DNA of 64,000 nucleotides. Origin: Nocardioides palaemonis. GTDB taxonomy: Bacteria; Actinomycetota; Actinomycetes; Propionibacteriales; Nocardioidaceae. Made by a program: the position numbers and the translations under genes. The number at the start of each line of letters is the position of its first letter. The first letter of the stretch is position 1. Below the pieces are notes generated by a model. It searched no databases. It saw nothing but the letters and a program-made list of their open reading frames with translations, and was not told the origin of the DNA. The stretch is taken from the NCBI RefSeq assembly GCF_018275325.1, contig NZ_JAGVQR010000001.1, positions 1,674,001 to 1,738,000 on the forward strand. Reading direction: 5' to 3'. Positions 8,292 through 19,136 of this stretch are shown piece by piece.

Positions 8292-8948
8292 ATGGCGACA
8301 CCCTCTCGGCGACTGGCCCAGCTCCTGGTGGCATCGAGCCTGGCGGTGGCCGCCGTGGCCGTCGGCGGTGGGTCCGCCGATGCTGACCCGCCGCGCGCCT
8401 GGACGGGCGGGGTGGAGTCGGACTTCGGCCGGGTCTGGTGGGTCCACGAGGGGTCGTACGCCGGCGCCCCCGGCAACTGGCACCTCGGCGACCTCACCAT
8501 CGAGGAGGACGACGACGTCCTCACCGGGAGCCTCGTCGACTGGAGCTGCCCCGACGGCGCCAGGCCGCCCGATCCGCTGATCTCACCGGTCCCGCCCACG
8601 TCGTGCACGATCGTCGGCGGGACCTACGTCGAGCAGCTCGACCCGTGGGACATCGCGGTCTTCGACCACGCGACCAACCGCCTGCGCCTCTCCGGGGACT
8701 TCCGCGAGGTCGACGCCTCGGGCGAGGGTGTTGGCACCGTCCCGATCGACGTCACGCTGGTCGGGACCGGCTCACCGGAGAAGACGCGCACGTACTCGGC
8801 CGGCCGCACGCGATTGACCTACGAGGAGTACTTTCCGACGGCGAAGGCCTGGGGTCGATTCGACGGGCACCGCGTCGGCGGTCCTCGCGTCACGCAGTCC
8901 ATCACCCAGGTCAGCTTCTACATCCGGGACATGGTCCGCGCACCGTGA
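8292..8948 (+). CDS. Secreted protein of unknown function
   Basis: The 218-residue protein begins with a classic signal peptide (LLVASSLAVAAVAVGGGSADA, with likely cleavage after ADA near residue 32). The mature part is beta-rich with several Trp and two cysteines (WSCPDG near 85 and SCTIVGG near 103) that could form a disulfide. No family was recognised. TAGCGT at 8280-8285 ends 6 nt before the ATG, so it has its own leaderless promoter. Proximity to the Rpf gene is the only contextual clue; it may act in the envelope. Confidence 0.7.
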   Translation: MATPSRRLAQLLVASSLAVAAVAVGGGSADADPPRAWTGGVESDFGRVWWVHEGSYAGAPGNWHLGDLTIEEDDDVLTGSLVDWSCPDGARPPDPLISPVPPTSCTIVGGTYVEQLDPWDIAVFDHATNRLRLSGDFREVDASGEGVGTVPIDVTLVGTGSPEKTRTYSAGRTRLTYEEYFPTAKAWGRFDGHRVGGPRVTQSITQVSFYIRDMVRAP

Positions 8949-8954
8949 GGCGCC

Positions 8955-9305
8955 TCACTCCTCGACTGGTCGCACCTCCACGACGGGGTGCGACCGGGTG
9001 AGGACCCGCGCCGCCTCGACGAGGGCGTCGTGGTCGTCGCAGGTGACGAGGAAGAAGCCCGACATCTGCTCGACGGTCTCCGCGTAGGGGCCGTCGGTGA
9101 CCGCGACGCCCTCGTCGGTACGCCGGAGGGTGCGCGCCGCGCTGCTCGGCCCGAGCCCGGCGCCACCGGTGATCGCCCCGCCCGCCTCCGTCAGCAGCCG
9201 GGCGAACTCCGCGTCCGTGTCGTAGGTCGCCTGGTGGTCGGCCTCACTTCCTGCCAGCCACGCGGCCTCGTCGTCAGCGGGGAACAGCACCACGTAGTCG
9301 GTCAT
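8955..9305 (-). CDS. YCII/DGPF-domain protein
   Basis: The 116-residue protein shows the YCII-related ferredoxin-like fold pattern used by 'DGPF' proteins, including the hallmark 'TDGPYAET' segment and a C-terminal 'VEVRPVEE' strand. This family often accompanies ECF sigma factors of the SigJ type, but none is visible here. A GAGAGGA ribosome-binding site lies about 8 nt before the ATG. Its stop is 7 bp from the end of the convergent secreted-protein gene. Biochemical function is unknown. Confidence 0.8.
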   Translation of the reverse strand: MTDYVVLFPADDEAAWLAGSEADHQATYDTDAEFARLLTEAGGAITGGAGLGPSSAARTLRRTDEGVAVTDGPYAETVEQMSGFFLVTCDDHDALVEAARVLTRSHPVVEVRPVEE

Positions 9306-9372
9306 CGCCGGGTCCTCTCGTCGGGGTCGTCATGAGGGTGACGGGCGGGGACGGCCCGGATCGACAGCGCGG

Positions 9373-11805
9373 TCACCGGCCCCGCGCCCGCACCATCCGC
9401 AGGACCTCCTCCGAGCGCTCGGTGAGGGCGCCGACGACGACGGGCGCGGCGTGGGCAGCTGCGACCTCGCGGGCACGGAGGACGTAGGCCTCGTCGACGG
9501 CGTGGACCGGGAAGAGGCTCGCGGTGAGCGCCAGGCCGGGGATCATGCCGCCCTCGTGGAAGGTGGGCAGCGCCTCGAGGAAGCGCTCGGCGTACGGGGC
9601 CAGCACGTCGTCCTGGCCGGGGCGCCAGAGGGCCGGGCCGACGGTGCGCGCGGACTGGATCGGCACGCGGCGCTCGACCAGGGCTGTCCACGCCTCCTCC
9701 TTCGCCTCCGCCGACGGCGAGCTCGCGCGGACGCAGAGCGCGCGGATCCACGAGTCGGGGTCGGGGTCGCGCTCCTGCAGCGCCTGCACGGCGTCGGCGT
9801 CGACCGTGCCGAGCTCCGCACGCCGCTGGAGGACGTACCACTGGACGTCGACGTCGTCGCCGGCGAGCGAGGTCACCTCCGCGAGGTCGTCGTCGTCCGT
9901 GGCCGTCCGCGCCAGCGTGCGCAGCGCCGACTGGCGCGACACCCCGGCGTCGAGCATCGACCGCGCGGCGGCGGCGACCTGCGCCTCGAGGTCGGCGCGG
10001 TCCGACGCGGGAGCCCACTGCTGGGCCGCGGCCAGCGCTAGCTGGAGGCACGGCTCGGCGACCGTCTCGACGGTCTCGACGCGCACCACGTCGGTGAGCG
10101 CGCCGACCGCCTCGGCCGCGGTGGCGTCGCCCTCGGACAGCATGTCCCAGATGGTGGCCATCGCGACCGCGCGGGCGAGCGTCGTGGGCAGCGCGGACGG
10201 GCGGCCGACGAGCACCTCGCGCCCGGCCGCGTCGGGCCGGGTGGTGGCGAACGTCGCGTCGTCGTGGTTGACGAGGTAGAGGTCGGCCTCGGGGAGACCC
10301 TCGACCGGCGTGCGCTCGCCGTCGACCTCGACCTGGACCGCACCGACCTCCTCGAGGACCTCACCTGCCCAGCGGTAGGCCGCGACCCCGACGACCTGCG
10401 GGTGCGGAGCGCCGTGGGCGCCCGCCGCGGTCAGGACGAGGCCGTCGTCGGTCCGCTCGATCCCGAGCCGGTCGACGCCCGCGGTCTCGAGCCACGCCCG
10501 GCGCCACGGCTGGAGGTCGCGGCCGCTGGCCTGCTCGAGCGCGCCGACCAGGTCGTCGAGGGTGGTGTTGCCCCAGGCGTGCTCCGCGAAGTACGCCGTC
10601 ATGCCCCGGCCGAAGGTCTCCTCGCCGACGAAGTGCATCAGCTGCTTGAGGACCGCGGCGCCCTTGGGGTAGGTGATCGAGTCGAAGATGGACTCCGCGT
10701 CGGCCACCGACGGCACCACCTGGCGGATCGGGTGGGACGCCGGGCCCTGGTCGGCGAGGTAGGCGTCGAGCTTGTCGCCGACGAGGTTGTTGGCGGCCGT
10801 GTCGCCGTAGGCCGTCGCCCGCTCGGCCGCCCACATGCAGGCGAACTCGGCGAACGCCTCGTTGAGCCAGAGGTCGTCCCACCAGCGCATCGTCACGATG
10901 TTGCCGAACCACATGTGCGCCATCTCGTGCAGCAGCACGTTGGTGAAGACCTGCCACTCGGCCGTGGTCGGCTCGTGGCGGCGGACGATGTCGTCGCTCC
11001 AGGTGACGCAGCCGTAGTTCTCCATGGCGCCGCCGAACTCCGGCAGGAACACCTGGTCATAGCTGCGCTGCGGGAACGGCATCCCGAACCGCTCGCCGAA
11101 GAACTCCAGGCCCTGCGCGGTCAGCGTGAAGAGCTGGTCGGCGTCTCGCCGCAGCGCGTCGGCGAGGGTCTGGCGGGCATACAGGCCGAGGTCGTGGCCG
11201 CCGGCCTCCTTCCGCACCTCGACGAACGGTCCCGCCACGACGACGGGGTTGTACGTCGAGAGCGGCGGGGTCGGCTCGAAGGTCCAGCGCCGGGCGCCGT
11301 CGACCTCCTCGACGAGCGGGTCGCCGGAGTTGCTGACGACCGTCCAGCCGGCCGGCGCGGTGACCGTGAACGCATGCGGCGCCTTGAGGTCGGGCTGGTC
11401 GAAGCAGGCCCAGGCATAGCGCGCCTCGTCGGGCTCGAAGGTCGTCCAGAGGTAGACGTTGTCGTCGGCCGGGTCGACCGCGCGGTGGACGCCGCGGCCG
11501 TGGGTGGTGTCCGCCTGCACGGTGGCGACGACCAGCTCGTTGTCCTCGGCGAGGCCCTCGAGCGCGATCCGTCCGTCGACGGCCGCTGGCAGGGGCTCGC
11601 CGTTGAGCGTTGCCGTCTCGACCTCGGCGCAGCAGTCGACGAAGGTCGAGGCCCCGGCGGTCGCGGCGAAGCGGATCGTGCTCACGGCACGGAACTCAGG
11701 CCCGTCGGGCAGGGCGGTGAGGTCGACGGCGATGTCGTAGGACGTGACCGACAGGAGGGCTGCGCGCTCGACGGCCTCCTCCTGTCGCAGGCTGCGGACG
11801 GGCAC
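9373..11805 (-). CDS. pepN: Aminopeptidase N (M1 zinc metallopeptidase)
   Basis: Removes N-terminal residues from peptides in the cytoplasm. The roughly 810-residue protein has the complete M1 architecture: an N-terminal beta domain, GAMEN exopeptidase motif near 259-263, zinc motif HEMAH near 293-297 with the third ligand Glu in NEAFAEF near 316, and a C-terminal ERAP1-like helical domain. Length is normal for actinobacterial PepN. I prefer GTG at 11805 because GAGGA sits 8-9 nt upstream; the GTG at 11820 adds only five residues. A -10 (TAAGGT, minus strand 11865-11860) would give a roughly 45-nt leader. Confidence 0.95.
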   Translation of the reverse strand: MPVRSLRQEEAVERAALLSVTSYDIAVDLTALPDGPEFRAVSTIRFAATAGASTFVDCCAEVETATLNGEPLPAAVDGRIALEGLAEDNELVVATVQADTTHGRGVHRAVDPADDNVYLWTTFEPDEARYAWACFDQPDLKAPHAFTVTAPAGWTVVSNSGDPLVEEVDGARRWTFEPTPPLSTYNPVVVAGPFVEVRKEAGGHDLGLYARQTLADALRRDADQLFTLTAQGLEFFGERFGMPFPQRSYDQVFLPEFGGAMENYGCVTWSDDIVRRHEPTTAEWQVFTNVLLHEMAHMWFGNIVTMRWWDDLWLNEAFAEFACMWAAERATAYGDTAANNLVGDKLDAYLADQGPASHPIRQVVPSVADAESIFDSITYPKGAAVLKQLMHFVGEETFGRGMTAYFAEHAWGNTTLDDLVGALEQASGRDLQPWRRAWLETAGVDRLGIERTDDGLVLTAAGAHGAPHPQVVGVAAYRWAGEVLEEVGAVQVEVDGERTPVEGLPEADLYLVNHDDATFATTRPDAAGREVLVGRPSALPTTLARAVAMATIWDMLSEGDATAAEAVGALTDVVRVETVETVAEPCLQLALAAAQQWAPASDRADLEAQVAAAARSMLDAGVSRQSALRTLARTATDDDDLAEVTSLAGDDVDVQWYVLQRRAELGTVDADAVQALQERDPDPDSWIRALCVRASSPSAEAKEEAWTALVERRVPIQSARTVGPALWRPGQDDVLAPYAERFLEALPTFHEGGMIPGLALTASLFPVHAVDEAYVLRAREVAAAHAAPVVVGALTERSEEVLRMVRARGR

Positions 11806-11859
11806 GGGTGTGGTCCTCACTCGAGTCGGTGGCGGTCGCCCGAGGTGGGCGCCGTGGCC

Positions 11860-11865
11860 ACCTTA
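11860..11865 (-). promoter_or_regulatory. Candidate -10 element of pepN
   Basis: TAAGGT on the minus strand about 55 nt upstream of the preferred pepN start. It is one of the few promoters here positioned to give a leader carrying a ribosome-binding site. No clear -35 was identified. Confidence 0.35.
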
Positions 11866-11894
11866 GGTCGGGCCGCCGACAGGAGTGACGCGGG

Positions 11895-12743
11895 TCACTG
11901 CCCGATGCGGGTGCGGACCTCGTAGAGCTCGGGGAAGAAGGTGAGGTCGAGGGCCCGGCGCAGGAAGTCGACGCCCGACGAGCCGCCGGTGCCGATCTTG
12001 TGGCCGATGGTGCGCTGCACGACCTGCAGGTGCCGGAAGCGCCACTGCTGGAAGGCGTCCTCGACGTCGACGAGCTCCTCGCAGGTCTCGTAGACGCCCC
12101 AGTGCTCGGCGGGCGCGGCGTAGACCCGCGCGAACACGTCGACGAGGTCGGGGTCGGTGGTGTGCGGCTTCGACCAGTCGCGCTCAAGCAGCCGGTGCGG
12201 GACGGCGTGCCCCTGGCGGGCGAGGTGGGCGAGGAACTCGTCGTAGAGCGAGGGCTCGTGGAGCAGCTCCTCGAGCGCGGCGCGGGCGGCCTCGTCGTGG
12301 GCGTGGACCTTGACCATGTCGGCCGACTTGTTGCCGAGGAGGAACTCGACCTCGCGGTACTGCGCGGACTGGAAGCCCGAGCTGGTGGCGAGGAACGGCC
12401 GGATCTCGGCGTACTCGCTCGGTGTCAGCGTCGCCAGCACCGACCACTGGTCGGTGAGCGTGTGCTGGATGTGCTTGACGCGGGCCAGCCGCTTGAGCGC
12501 GGGGGAGAGGTCGTCGGTGCGCAGGAGCTCGCGGGCCGAGCGGAGCTCGTGGACCATCAGCTTGAGCCACAGCTCGCTCGTCTGGTGCTGCACGATGAAG
12601 AGCAGCTCGTCGTGCTGCGGCGGGTCGGAGAGCGGCTGCTGCGCGGACAGCAGGACGTCGAGGCGGAGGTAGTCGCCGTAGGACATCGCCCGCGAGAAGT
12701 CGCGCTGGATGCCGGACTCGAGGTCACGCTGGTTGTCGCCCAT
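11895..12743 (-). CDS. kynA: Tryptophan 2,3-dioxygenase
   Basis: Haem enzyme opening the indole ring of L-tryptophan to N-formylkynurenine, first step of the kynurenine pathway. The 282-residue protein is full length and shows family signatures: MSYGDYLRLD, FIVQHQTSELWLKL (substrate pocket and distal side), SSGFQSAQYREVEF, and C-terminal 'IGTGGSSGVDFLRRAL' with the LxxxLxxTFFPEL helix. TAGCCT (minus strand, 12755-12750) ends 6 nt before the ATG. Kynurenine formamidase and kynureninase, its usual partners, are not in the window. The stop is 89 bp from the pepN promoter. Confidence 0.95.
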   Translation of the reverse strand: MGDNQRDLESGIQRDFSRAMSYGDYLRLDVLLSAQQPLSDPPQHDELLFIVQHQTSELWLKLMVHELRSARELLRTDDLSPALKRLARVKHIQHTLTDQWSVLATLTPSEYAEIRPFLATSSGFQSAQYREVEFLLGNKSADMVKVHAHDEAARAALEELLHEPSLYDEFLAHLARQGHAVPHRLLERDWSKPHTTDPDLVDVFARVYAAPAEHWGVYETCEELVDVEDAFQQWRFRHLQVVQRTIGHKIGTGGSSGVDFLRRALDLTFFPELYEVRTRIGQ

Positions 12744-12984
12744 GGCCGCAGGCTAGTCGGGGCCGGTGGTGACCGGCTGCGAGGGAGCGGTGGCTGAGCG
12801 ACATTTCGCGGGCTGGGAATGTCGGTGTCGCACCGCCGGACGATGACGTCGTACACGTGTCCGGGAAGCTGCCCCAGATCTGCGGAGGGAGGGGCGAGAA
12901 GCCGGACACGTGTACCCCGAGGGGCAGCCGAGCAGGTCAGGCCGCTCGGCCGGGCCGTCGGTCGCCTCGACTACCGTCGGAGCC
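12744..12984. promoter_or_regulatory. Divergent control region with two inverted repeats
   Basis: Lies between tryptophan dioxygenase and the DNA glycosylase gene. It contains a 7-bp inverted repeat (CGACATT at 12799-12805 and AATGTCG at 12818-12824) 56 nt upstream of the dioxygenase start, suited to a repressor or activator site, and a perfect 14-bp inverted repeat (12851-12864 and 12902-12915), each arm containing the palindrome ACACGTGT. The glycosylase -10 TACCGT is at 12972-12977. Assigning either repeat to a regulator is speculative. Confidence 0.45.
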
Positions 12985-13914
12985 ATGGCCGACGTCGAGC
13001 GCACCCGCACCTGGGTGCCCGGCTGGCCGTGCGCGCCCGCGCAGGTGCTGCGCCCGCAACGGCGAGGCGCCGGTGACCCCACCCAGCGCGAGGACGACGC
13101 CGGCCGCACGTGGCGTGCCATGCGTACGCCGGTGGGCTCGGCGACGCTGTGCATCCAGGCCCGGCCGTCCACCGGCGACGTGGTCGGGCGCGCCTGGGGG
13201 CCAGGAGCGGACTGGGCGTTGGAACACCTGCCGCGCCTCCTCGGCGCCGACGACGACCCCACGGGCTTCGAGGCGCACCACCACCCCGAGGTGGCGGAGG
13301 GGTGGCGCCGCCACCCGCACTGGCGCTTCGGCGCGACCGGGCTCGTCATGGAGTCGCTGGTGCCGTCGATCCTCGAGCAGAAGGTGACGGGCAAGCAGGC
13401 ATTCGGGTCGTTCCGCGAGCTGGTGCGCCGACACGGCGAGCCCGCCCCCGGGCCGGTCGCGTCGCTGCGGCTGATGCTCCAGCCCACCCCGGCGACGATC
13501 GCCGCCATCCCGTCCTGGGAGTGGTTGCGCCTCGGCGTCCAGCCCGCGCAGTCCCGCACCGCCGTGACCGCCTGCCGGCTCGCGTCGTCGCTGGAGCGGA
13601 TCACCGAGGTGTCTGCCGAGGAGGCGGACCGGAGGCTGTGCACGGTGCGCGGCATCGGCGTCTGGACCAGCGCCGAGGTGCGTCAGCGCGTGCTCGGGGA
13701 CCCCGACGCGGTCAGCTTCGGCGACTACCACCTCGCCAACTGGGTCGGCTGGGCGCTGGTCGGCCACGACATCACCGACGAGGAGATGGGCGAGCTGCTC
13801 GAGCCCTACCGCCCCCAGCGCGGCCGGGCCGCGATGCTCGCGATCGCTGGCGGCCGCACGCGCCCGCGACGGGGGCCGCGGATGAGCGTGCCGACGCACC
13901 TGCCGACGCGCTGA
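12985..13914 (+). CDS. AlkA-type DNA-3-methyladenine glycosylase (HhH-GPD)
   Basis: Base-excision repair enzyme removing alkylated purines. The 309-residue protein has an N-terminal wing and a helix-hairpin-helix-GPD core: VPSILEQKVTGKQAF (about 118-132), the 'TVRGIGVWTSAEV' hairpin and the catalytic Asp in SFGDYHLANW. The basic tail ends RRGPRMSV. It lacks the Ada methyltransferase domain found fused in some actinobacterial AlkA. TACCGT (12972-12977) ends 7 nt before the ATG at 12985, overruling the longer open frame from 12910. Its stop codon overlaps a hairpin shared with the convergent PLD gene. Confidence 0.85.
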   Translation: MADVERTRTWVPGWPCAPAQVLRPQRRGAGDPTQREDDAGRTWRAMRTPVGSATLCIQARPSTGDVVGRAWGPGADWALEHLPRLLGADDDPTGFEAHHHPEVAEGWRRHPHWRFGATGLVMESLVPSILEQKVTGKQAFGSFRELVRRHGEPAPGPVASLRLMLQPTPATIAAIPSWEWLRLGVQPAQSRTAVTACRLASSLERITEVSAEEADRRLCTVRGIGVWTSAEVRQRVLGDPDAVSFGDYHLANWVGWALVGHDITDEEMGELLEPYRPQRGRAAMLAIAGGRTRPRRGPRMSVPTHLPTR

Positions 13915-13934
13915 GCCCGAGGGAGAGCGCTCAG
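13911..13934. terminator. Candidate bidirectional terminator
   Basis: CTGAGC (13911-13916) pairs with GCTCAG (13929-13934) across a 12-nt loop. The arms contain the stop codons of the glycosylase (+) and the PLD protein (-), so one small hairpin could end both transcripts. The stem is only 6 bp. Confidence 0.3.
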
Positions 13935-15175
13935 AGCAGTGGCCGCAGCGGCGCGAGGAAGCTCTCGGTGAACTTCCGGTTCAGGTCGCGCGCCTCCCAC
14001 TCGTCGAGGGTGAGCTCGAGGCAGTTGGTCTGGTCGGTCCGGAAGACCTCCTCCATCACCGACGCGAACTCCGGGTCGATCACCTCGACGTTGATCTCGT
14101 AGTTTCCCTGGAGGCTGAGCCGGTCGATGTTGGCGGTGCCGACGGTCGACCAGCTGCCGTCGATGGTGGCGGTCTTGGCGTGCACCATCGCGTCGCGGAA
14201 GCGCATGATCCGCGCACCCGACGCGAGCAGCTCCCCGTAGTAGCCGCGGGAGATCCAGTCGGCGACGATGTGGTTGGACTTCAGCGGCAGCAGGATCCGG
14301 ACGTCCACCCCGCGTCGCGCGGCCTCGACGAGCGAGTCGACGAAGTCCTGGTCGGGCAGGAAGTAGGCCGTGGTGATCCAGATGTTGCGGCTCGCGCGGT
14401 TGATCGCCTCGAGGTACATGCTGCGGATCGGGAAGTTCCACTGCCGCGGGACGTTGCGGTGGATCCGGATCTGCGGGTCCCAGTGGGACGCGGTCTCCAG
14501 CAGCAGCGGCCGCTCGTCGCGCTTGATCCGGTGGCGCCGGTTGAGGTTCCAGAAGTCGGCGAAGGCGCGCTTGAGGTCCCAGACGCCCGGGCCGGTGATC
14601 CGCACGTGGGTGTCGCGCCACTCGGTGGCGTAGGGCGCCCCGATGTTGTAGCCGCCGAGGAAGGCGACCTCCTCGTCGACCACCAGCATCTTGCGGTGGT
14701 CGCGTCCGTAGCGGCGCAGGTCCCAGAACTTCAGGCCGGCCGTCCACACCGGGTAGCGCAGCACCTTCAGCGACGGCGCGAAGCGCTTGAACGCGGGGGA
14801 GACGACGAGGTTGGCGAACCCGTCGTAGATGCAGTGCACGTCGACGCCCCGCTCGGCGGCGGCGGTGAGGGCGGTCTTGAACTTCCACCCGATCTCGTCG
14901 CCCTTCCAGATGTAGGTCTCGAAGAGGACCTGCTTCTTTGCGCCGTCGATCGCGGCCAGCATGTCGTCGTAGAGGTCGCGGCCGAAGGTGTACGTCGTGA
15001 TCTCGCCGTCGCCGACCGGCACGCTCTCGGGTGCCGTCACCGGGAACGGCTTGGGCTTCTTGCCGCGCCGGCGGTAGGAGTCGACGAGCGACAGCGCGAT
15101 CGCGAGACCGACCTGCAGGCCCAGCAGCCCCAGCAGGCCCCGGCGGACGGCGGTCAGCGCACGGGACAGGGTCAC
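13931..15175 (-). CDS. Phospholipase D-family protein (cardiolipin synthase-like)
   Basis: The roughly 414-residue protein has two HKD motifs, HRKMLVVD near 176-183 and HAKTATIDGSW near 327-337, as in bacterial cardiolipin synthases that condense phosphatidylglycerol-type lipids at the membrane. A single N-terminal hydrophobic segment (GLLGLLGLQVGLAIALSLV) should anchor it, fewer than the two helices of classical Cls. TAGATT (minus strand, 15187-15182) ends 6 nt before GTG 15175, favouring that start over GTG 15181. Whether it makes cardiolipin or acts as a phospholipase is not decided by sequence. Confidence 0.85.
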   Translation of the reverse strand: MTLSRALTAVRRGLLGLLGLQVGLAIALSLVDSYRRRGKKPKPFPVTAPESVPVGDGEITTYTFGRDLYDDMLAAIDGAKKQVLFETYIWKGDEIGWKFKTALTAAAERGVDVHCIYDGFANLVVSPAFKRFAPSLKVLRYPVWTAGLKFWDLRRYGRDHRKMLVVDEEVAFLGGYNIGAPYATEWRDTHVRITGPGVWDLKRAFADFWNLNRRHRIKRDERPLLLETASHWDPQIRIHRNVPRQWNFPIRSMYLEAINRASRNIWITTAYFLPDQDFVDSLVEAARRGVDVRILLPLKSNHIVADWISRGYYGELLASGARIMRFRDAMVHAKTATIDGSWSTVGTANIDRLSLQGNYEINVEVIDPEFASVMEEVFRTDQTNCLELTLDEWEARDLNRKFTESFLAPLRPLL

Positions 15176-15239
15176 GCGCACAATCTAGCCACGCGCCCCC
15201 ATGCCCGTGGCGCGCGACCCGGCTGGCAGCATGCGGGCC

Positions 15240-15827
15240 ATGCGTCGCCTCGTCTACCTGGTCGCCGTCACCCTCGACGGATTCATCGCCGGACCCGAGG
15301 GAGGTGACCCCAGCGGGTCGGAGTTCCTCCCCGTCACCCCGGACCTCGTCGAGCACCTCGTCGCCTCCTGGCCCGAGACCCTGCCCGGTCCCGCGCGCGA
15401 CGCGATGGGGGTGACCGACCCCGGCACCCACTTCGACACGGTCGTGGAGGGGCGCGCGTCCTACGAGATCGGTCTGGACGCCGGCCTGCTCGACGCGTAC
15501 CCCCACCTGCGCCACCTCGTCGTGTCGCGCTCGCTCGCCGGTCGCACCGACCTCCCGGTCGAGGTCGTCGACGGCGACCCGCTCGAGCGGGTCCGCGCGC
15601 TGAAGGCCGAGGACGGCGACAAGGACGTCTGGCTGGTCGGGGGCGGCACGCTCGCCCACGCCCTGCTGCCGGAGATCGACCGGCTGGTGCTGAAGGTCAA
15701 CCCGTCGGTCATCGGCGACGGCGTTCGCCTCTTCGCAGGGCCGTTCTCGCCGGCGCGCTTCGAGCACGTCGGGCAGGTCGACCTGCCCGGCGGGGTCCGG
15801 GTCGTCACCCTCGACCGGGTCCGCTGA
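15240..15827 (+). CDS. RibD C-terminal/dihydrofolate reductase-family protein
   Basis: The 195-residue protein starts with the family's VYLVAVTLDGFIAG strand and contains 'WLVGGGTLAHALL' (NADP-binding Gly-rich turn) and 'PSVIGDGVRLF', typical of stand-alone RibD_C/DHFR-like reductases. These use NADPH, but their substrates are largely unknown. ATG 15240 is supported by CAGCAT at 15227-15232, 7 nt upstream. True FolA is distinguished by other residues and usually neighbours thyA, which is absent. Confidence 0.85.
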   Translation: MRRLVYLVAVTLDGFIAGPEGGDPSGSEFLPVTPDLVEHLVASWPETLPGPARDAMGVTDPGTHFDTVVEGRASYEIGLDAGLLDAYPHLRHLVVSRSLAGRTDLPVEVVDGDPLERVRALKAEDGDKDVWLVGGGTLAHALLPEIDRLVLKVNPSVIGDGVRLFAGPFSPARFEHVGQVDLPGGVRVVTLDRVR

Positions 15828-15830
15828 GCC

Positions 15831-16049
15831 TCACCGGCGGCGGAACAGCCCGACGCCCGTGCTCGCGGAGTACGCGCGCACGAGGAACGCCAGGCCCAGC
15901 AGCAGCTGGGCCACCCCGAGCGCCGTGCGGCCGTCGGTCAGCGTCCAGGCGCCGAGGCACAGCCAGAGGGCGGCGAGGAGGAAGGTCCAGGTGCGAGGGC
16001 TCCGGCCGCTGGCCTCCTCCTCGTCCTCCACGTCCTCCACGCGCCGCAT
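15831..16049 (-). CDS. Small two-helix membrane protein
   Basis: A 72-residue protein with an acidic N-terminus (VEDVEDEEEASG), two predicted transmembrane helices (about 20-37 and 44-60) and a short basic C-terminus (GLFRRR). No family was recognised. TAGGGT (minus strand, 16061-16056) ends 6 nt before the ATG, which supports it as an expressed gene despite its size. Its stop is 3 bp from the convergent reductase gene. Confidence 0.7.
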   Translation of the reverse strand: MRRVEDVEDEEEASGRSPRTWTFLLAALWLCLGAWTLTDGRTALGVAQLLLGLAFLVRAYSASTGVGLFRRR

Positions 16050-16065
16050 GTCGCGACCCTAGCCG

Positions 16066-16884
16066 TCAGGCCAGGCCCAGCGCGGCGTACCGCGGCACGT
16101 CGCACGGCCGGTCCGACAGCACCCGGAAGAGCGCCGCCCGCAGCACGGCCTGCCGTGCGGTGCCGGTGCGCCAGTCGTCGAGCGCCCCGACCGGGGCGTC
16201 GTGCCAGAGCACGGCGTCGAGGACCAGGACGGCCTCGGCCCACAGCGGCGAGCGCCAGGTGGGGGAGAAGTCGATGACGAACGGGACGCCGGCGGCGTCC
16301 AGCAGCACGTTGCCGGCGAGGTCGCGGTGGACGAGCTGCTCGCGGCCGAGACTGTCGGAACTGTCGGTGCCGTCGAGGCCGTCGACCAGCCCGGCCACGA
16401 GGTCGGCGAGCCCCGGCTCGGGGCGCAGCGCGGCCGCGACGACGGCCGCGTCGGCGTCGTACGCCTGGTGCTCGGCGTCGGTCCAGCGGTCCGTGCGCGC
16501 GTCGAGGCCGGCAGGGCGTTCGGTCACCGCGGAGGCGAGGTGGGCGTGGAGCAAGTGGGCCGTGGCACGCAGCGTCGGCAGGTCGAGGCACGGGGTCGTA
16601 CCGTCCTCGAAGCGGGTGGCCGCCCAGCCGTCGACCGTGAGGCTGCCGTCACGGGCGGGCACGGGCAGGGCGAGCCGCAGCGAGCGTGGCGACTCCTCGT
16701 CGAGCCGCACGGCCAGTCGCGCCTGGATCGGCGCGAGCCAGGCGTCCTCCGGTCCGTGGCCGGGGGACAGGGCGAGGTCACCCGCCCGCCACGTCGTGCC
16801 CTGTCCGCCCGGGAGCGGCTCCAGGACGCCCTCGGCCGCGAACAGGTCGAGCACGTGGTCGGGCGGCTGGCCGGGGTGGGGCAT
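16066..16884 (-). CDS. TIGR02569-like/aminoglycoside-phosphotransferase-fold protein
   Basis: The 272-residue protein has kinase-like features in the C-terminal half: 'LVHRDLAGNVLLD' (catalytic-loop Asp and Asn) followed by 'FVIDFSPTWR' in the DFG position. The N-terminus (GQPPDHVLDLFAAEG, 'PLPGGQGTTWRAG') matches an actinobacteria-specific family of unknown function (TIGR02569). The substrate is unknown, and antibiotic resistance should not be assumed. TACGCT (minus strand, 16896-16891) ends 6 nt before the ATG at 16884. It is divergent from uvrB; the two -10 boxes are about 37 bp apart. Confidence 0.7.
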   Translation of the reverse strand: MPHPGQPPDHVLDLFAAEGVLEPLPGGQGTTWRAGDLALSPGHGPEDAWLAPIQARLAVRLDEESPRSLRLALPVPARDGSLTVDGWAATRFEDGTTPCLDLPTLRATAHLLHAHLASAVTERPAGLDARTDRWTDAEHQAYDADAAVVAAALRPEPGLADLVAGLVDGLDGTDSSDSLGREQLVHRDLAGNVLLDAAGVPFVIDFSPTWRSPLWAEAVLVLDAVLWHDAPVGALDDWRTGTARQAVLRAALFRVLSDRPCDVPRYAALGLA

Positions 16885-16945
16885 GCAGCGAGCGTAGGAC
16901 GACTGCTCGGAGCCCGCTGTCGGTGGCCCCGCGTAGGCTCGACGC

Positions 16946-19075
<2,130 letters not shown>

Positions 19076-19098
19076 GGAGGGTGCCCCGAGCGAGGCGC

Positions 19099-19136
19099 TG
19101 CACTGAGGAGGCGCGCTAGCGCCGTCTCGAAGTGCA
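19099..19136 (+). terminator. Imperfect hairpin downstream of uvrB
   Basis: TGCACT (19099-19104) pairs with AGTGCA (19131-19136), with a further imperfect GAGGAGGCG/CGCCGTCTC stem inside and a GCGCTAGCGC palindrome at the tip. It starts 24 nt after the uvrB stop and could end its transcript. The surrounding 190 bp holds no gene. Confidence 0.4.

Noticed and set aside
10264..11925. Plus-strand open frame opposite pepN
   Set aside because: It runs opposite a complete M1 peptidase; codon bias and composition are those of a reverse shadow.
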